Assembly: GCF_021404465.1 (NCBI RefSeq)
Contig: NZ_JABFTT010000013.1
Span: forward strand, 1 to 64,000
Reading direction: 5' to 3'
DNA length: 64,000 nt
From: Billgrantia zhangzhouensis
GTDB taxonomy: Bacteria; Pseudomonadota; Gammaproteobacteria; Pseudomonadales; Halomonadaceae
Below the pieces are notes generated by a model. The model had not been told where the DNA came from, did no database searches, and saw only the letters and a program-made list of their open reading frames with translations. Shown here piece by piece: positions 58,509-64,000 of the stretch. Each line of letters begins with the position of its first letter. The first letter of the stretch is position 1. The position numbers were made by a program, and so were the translations under genes.

Positions 58509-58510
<2 letters not shown>
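56276..58510 (+). CDS. cas3: CRISPR-associated helicase-nuclease Cas3 (type I-C)
   Basis: A 744-residue HD-nuclease/helicase fusion. HD domain: LLHDLGK (H49-D50), NHSTAGAH (H71) and GHHAGLANG (H97-H98). Helicase: Walker A PTGGGKT (242-248), DEAQ box (365-368), VLCTATQPAL (motif III) and motif VI-like DSIAQAAGRCNREGK. All catalytic residues are intact, so it should degrade Cascade-marked DNA. The start ATG 56276 lies behind a 103-base AT-rich gap that probably contains the operon promoter. A 341-base gap separates it from cas5, unlike the overlaps among the other cas genes. Confidence 0.95.
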
Positions 58511-61315
<2,805 letters not shown>

Positions 61316-61319
<4 letters not shown>

Positions 61320-62185
61320 CTGCCATCGCCAACCGTTATGAGTTCGTGCTGCTGTTCGATGTCACCAACGGCAACCCCAACGGCGATCCCGATGCCGGTA
61401 ACCTGCCGCGCCTCGACCCGGAAACTAACCAGGGGCTGGTTACTGATGTCTGTTTAAAGCGCAAGATTCGCAACTATGTTGCGCTGGAAAAGGAGGACGA
61501 GGCCGGGTATGCCATCTATATGCAGGAAAAGTCGGTTCTTAACAACCAACATAAAAAGGCGTATGACGCACTCGATATCAAGCCTGAGCCGAAAAAACTG
61601 CCGAAGAGTGAGGCCAAGGCACGCGAGCTGACCGCCTGGATGTGCCAGAACTTCTTCGATGTGCGTACCTTCGGTGCGGTGATGACCACCGAGGTCAACT
61701 CCGGCCAGGTACGCGGCCCGGTGCAGATGGCCTTTGCCAGCTCGATCGACCCTGTCGTGCCCATGGAGGTCTCGATCACACGGATGGCGGTCACCAATGA
61801 AAAAGACCTCGAAAAAGAGCGCACCATGGGCCGTAAGCACATCATTCCCTATGGTCTCTACCGCGTGCATGGCTATGTCTCGGCCAAGCTCGCCGAGCGT
61901 ACCGGCTTTACCGATGCTGATCTCGAACTGCTGTGGCGCGCGCTGATCAATATGTTCGAGCATGACCGCTCTGCAGCACGCGGCGAGATGTCGGCACGCA
62001 AACTGATTGTCTTCAAGCATGATAATCCGATGGGTAATGCCCCAGCGCATCTGCTGTTCGACAGCGTAAAGGTCGAGCGAGTCGAAGGCGAAGCCGATAC
62101 CCCTGCCCGGCACTACAGCGATTATCGAGTCACGGTCGACGTCGAAGCGCTACCGGCTGGCGTTAGCGTCGAAGAGCGCTTGTAG
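61316..62185 (+). CDS. cas7c: Type I-C Cascade backbone subunit Cas7c (Csd2)
   Basis: A 289-residue Csd2 protein: [57 protein letters not shown] and [15 protein letters not shown], then [20 protein letters not shown]. Several copies polymerise along the crRNA spacer. The start overlaps the cas8c stop and the gene is followed by cas4 after 8 bases. Length is normal for the family. Confidence 0.95.
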
Positions 62186-62193
62186 ATAGCACC

Positions 62194-62832
62194 ATGGAGG
62201 ATGAGGTCCGCCTGATCCCGCTCTCGGCGCTGCAGCACATGCTGTTCTGCCCGCGCCAGTGTGCGCTGATTCATCTCGAACAGCAGTGGGCTGAGAACCG
62301 CTATACCGCAGAAGGACGCATCCTGCATGAACGCGCCGATCGTCTCGGTCACGAGCGTCGGCGCGGCGTGCATACCACCATGGCATTGCCTCTGGCCAAT
62401 GAACGGCTGGGGCTGACCGGTGTTGCCGATGTGGTTGAGTTCGATGAATCCCGGCAACCTCATGTGGTGAGGCCCATAGAATACAAACGTGGCCGGCCCA
62501 AGGCGCATCGAGCCGATGAAGTACAACTTTGTGCCCAGGCGCTATGCCTGGAGGAGATGCTGAGCCTTGTCATCGAGGAGGGCGCGCTCTACTACGGCAA
62601 GACGCGGCGGAGAAAGACCGTCGCGTTCGACGAGGAGCTTCGGACACTGACCTTGCGAGTCGTCGCAGAGACGCGAGCCCTCTTCGATAGCAACCACACG
62701 CCATCCGCCACCTACGAGCCAAAGCGCTGCGACCACTGCTCGCTGATAGATGCCTGCCAACCTCAAGTTATGGGTAAGCAGAGATCGGCAGGCCGCTGGC
62801 TGGAGCGTCAAATTCAATCTCTGGCTGAGTGA
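62194..62832 (+). CDS. cas4: Cas4 exonuclease (adaptation module)
   Basis: A 212-residue RecB-like nuclease. The iron-sulfur ligands fit C19 (FCPRQC) and C179, C182, C188 (KRCDHCSLIDAC). Nuclease residues fit D79 (GVAD) and E96-Y-K98 (PIEYKRG), with a QLCAQALCLEE helix after them. Cas4 trims prespacers and fixes PAM orientation with Cas1-Cas2. The motifs appear intact. Confidence 0.93.
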   Translation: MEDEVRLIPLSALQHMLFCPRQCALIHLEQQWAENRYTAEGRILHERADRLGHERRRGVHTTMALPLANERLGLTGVADVVEFDESRQPHVVRPIEYKRGRPKAHRADEVQLCAQALCLEEMLSLVIEEGALYYGKTRRRKTVAFDEELRTLTLRVVAETRALFDSNHTPSATYEPKRCDHCSLIDACQPQVMGKQRSAGRWLERQIQSLAE

Positions 62833-62837
62833 ATCGT

Positions 62838-63878
62838 ATGCGCCGCCAGCTCAATACACTCTACATCACCACTGAGGGTGCTTGGCTCAGGAAAGATGGC
62901 GCCAATGTGGTCATGGATGTCGAAGGCAAGGAGCGGGCACGGCTCCCCATCCACATGCTCGAATCACTGGTCTGCTTCGGCAGGGTGCTGGTATCTCCAC
63001 CATTAATGGGCTTTTGTGCCGAACAAGGGGTCACCATTACTCACCTGAGCCCCAACGGCAAGTTCCTTGCACGTATCGAGGGGCCGGTGTCAGGCAATGT
63101 GCTGCTGAGGCGTGCACAATACCGTGCCAGCGATGACGAGGTTGATTGTGCCGATATAGTTCGCGGTTTGTTGATTGGCAAGGTGCATAACCAACGTGCG
63201 GTAATCGCCAGGGGACTACGAGACTACGGTAGCAAGCTGGAGCCGCCCGAGCGAGAGGGCTTGGAAAAGGCACGCACCCGCCTAAGCCGGATCGCCCGGG
63301 ACCTATTGAATGAATCCACGACAAATAGGTTACGTGGCCTAGAGGGCGAAGCTGCGCAGGTCTATTTTGGCGTCTTCGATAGTCTCATCCGCCACGATGG
63401 TGAAGCCTTCCGCTTCACGGGCCGCAACCGTCGTCCACCGCGTGATCGTCTCAATGCACTGCTGTCCTTTCTCTATACGTTGTTGACTCATGACTGCCGT
63501 TCGGCGCTAGAAAGCGTAGGACTGGACCCGTCGGTAGGCTTTCTTCATCGGGATCGCCCCGGCCGGCCCAGCTTGGCGCTCGATCTTGCCGAGGAGTTCA
63601 GGCCTCTATTGGGAGACCGATTGGCGTTGTCGCTAGTCAATCGCCGGCAATTGCGGGAGAAGGATTTTACGGTTGCTGAAAGTGGTGGTGTGGTATTAAC
63701 CGACGATGCGCGCAAGACGGTACTGACCGCCTATCAGGAGAGAAAGCGTGAAGAGCTTAACCACGCTTTTATCGGCGAGAAGGCTCCGATTGGCATGCTG
63801 CCGATATTGCAGGCCCAGTTGCTGGCACGCCATCTGCGCGGCGACTTGGATGCCTACCCGCCCTTCTTGTGGAAGTGA
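62838..63878 (+). CDS. cas1: CRISPR integrase Cas1 (type I-C)
   Basis: ATG 62838 begins MRRQLNTLYITTEGAWL, the usual start of type I-C Cas1; a GTG at 62829 overlapping the cas4 stop would add three residues. About 346 residues. Metal-binding catalytic residues fit E171 (GLEGEAA), H237 (GFLHRDR) and D249 (LALDLAEEFRP). With Cas2 it integrates new spacers at the leader end of the array. Confidence 0.94.
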   Translation: MRRQLNTLYITTEGAWLRKDGANVVMDVEGKERARLPIHMLESLVCFGRVLVSPPLMGFCAEQGVTITHLSPNGKFLARIEGPVSGNVLLRRAQYRASDDEVDCADIVRGLLIGKVHNQRAVIARGLRDYGSKLEPPEREGLEKARTRLSRIARDLLNESTTNRLRGLEGEAAQVYFGVFDSLIRHDGEAFRFTGRNRRPPRDRLNALLSFLYTLLTHDCRSALESVGLDPSVGFLHRDRPGRPSLALDLAEEFRPLLGDRLALSLVNRRQLREKDFTVAESGGVVLTDDARKTVLTAYQERKREELNHAFIGEKAPIGMLPILQAQLLARHLRGDLDAYPPFLWK

Positions 63879-63899
63879 CTCGACTAGGAGAGTACAGCG

Positions 63900-64000
63900 A
63901 TGATGGTTCTGGTCAGCTATGACGTCAGCACGTCATCAGAGGGTGGTGAAGGAAGATTGCGCCGGGTTGCCAAGGCTTGCCGTGATGTCGGGCAGCGAGT
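63900..64000 (+). CDS. cas2: Cas2, N-terminal part (3' end outside window)
   Basis: The frame opens with ATG ATG and reads MMVLVSYDVSTSSEGGEGRL, then RRVAKACRDVGQRV, to the window edge. VLVSYDV is the conserved first strand of Cas2 with its metal-site Asp, and RLRRVAKAC.D.G.RV is typical of type I-C Cas2. It follows cas1 by 21 bases. The CRISPR array would be expected beyond the right edge. Confidence 0.9.
   Translation, partial: MMVLVSYDVSTSSEGGEGRLRRVAKACRDVGQR

Overview
The window is high-GC bacterial DNA with tightly packed genes and no rRNA, tRNA or complete insertion sequence. The gene families (DctPQM and TctCBA carboxylate transporters, MntR, a Zur-type zinc response, a type VI secretion cluster, type I-C CRISPR-Cas) and the composition suggest a Halomonas-like gammaproteobacterium. 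That assignment is inference; no marker gene is present.

Layout. 1-7152: a type VI secretion (T6SS) effector island with the vgrG end, a DUF4123 adaptor, a VasX-like effector, two near-identical DUF6708 genes separated by an orphan copy of the effector's last ~60 codons, and a PAAR tip. 7334-9035: a Zur box followed by a zinc-free DksA paralogue and a CobW-type GTPase, which together form a zinc-sparing operon. 9210-16996: a SPOR-containing D,D-carboxypeptidase, a DMT exporter, a manganese ABC transporter divergent from mntR, thiE, an NlpC/P60 lipoprotein and gloA. 17025-27670: a tripartite tricarboxylate transporter with its regulator, a DODA-type dioxygenase, DoxX, a LysR regulator and an ABC exporter with a lipocalin-like lipoprotein. 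27794-43942: carboxylate and acyl-CoA catabolism, comprising two AraC regulators, an SBF transporter, two acyl-CoA ligases, a TRAP transporter, a BKACE enzyme with two SDRs, a thiolase, an acyl-CoA dehydrogenase and a LIV-type binding protein. 44754-47654: a second Zur-boxed operon (small ORF, znuC, znuB, znuA). 48614-55547: a LacI-controlled TRAP / VOC / RuBisCO-like protein / DUF1537 kinase operon. 55579-56172: rutE-like nitroreductase. 56276-64000: type I-C cas3-cas5-cas8(cas11)-cas7-cas4-cas1-cas2, cut by the window end before any CRISPR array.

Most notable points: (1) the cas3-cas5c gap holds a hairpin that looks like a degenerate type I-C CRISPR repeat directly upstream of the cas5c ribosome-binding site, preceded by a 57-codon ORF with a hydrophobic tail, the ORF being bracketed by two matching palindromes; (2) the T6SS island shows tandem duplication of an effector-tail/immunity unit in which only the membrane segment of the putative immunity protein has diverged; (3) two Zur boxes identical at 15 of 16 positions link distant zinc genes; (4) the RuBisCO-like-protein operon resembles the 3-oxo-isoapionate pathway but carries a VOC enzyme of unknown role.
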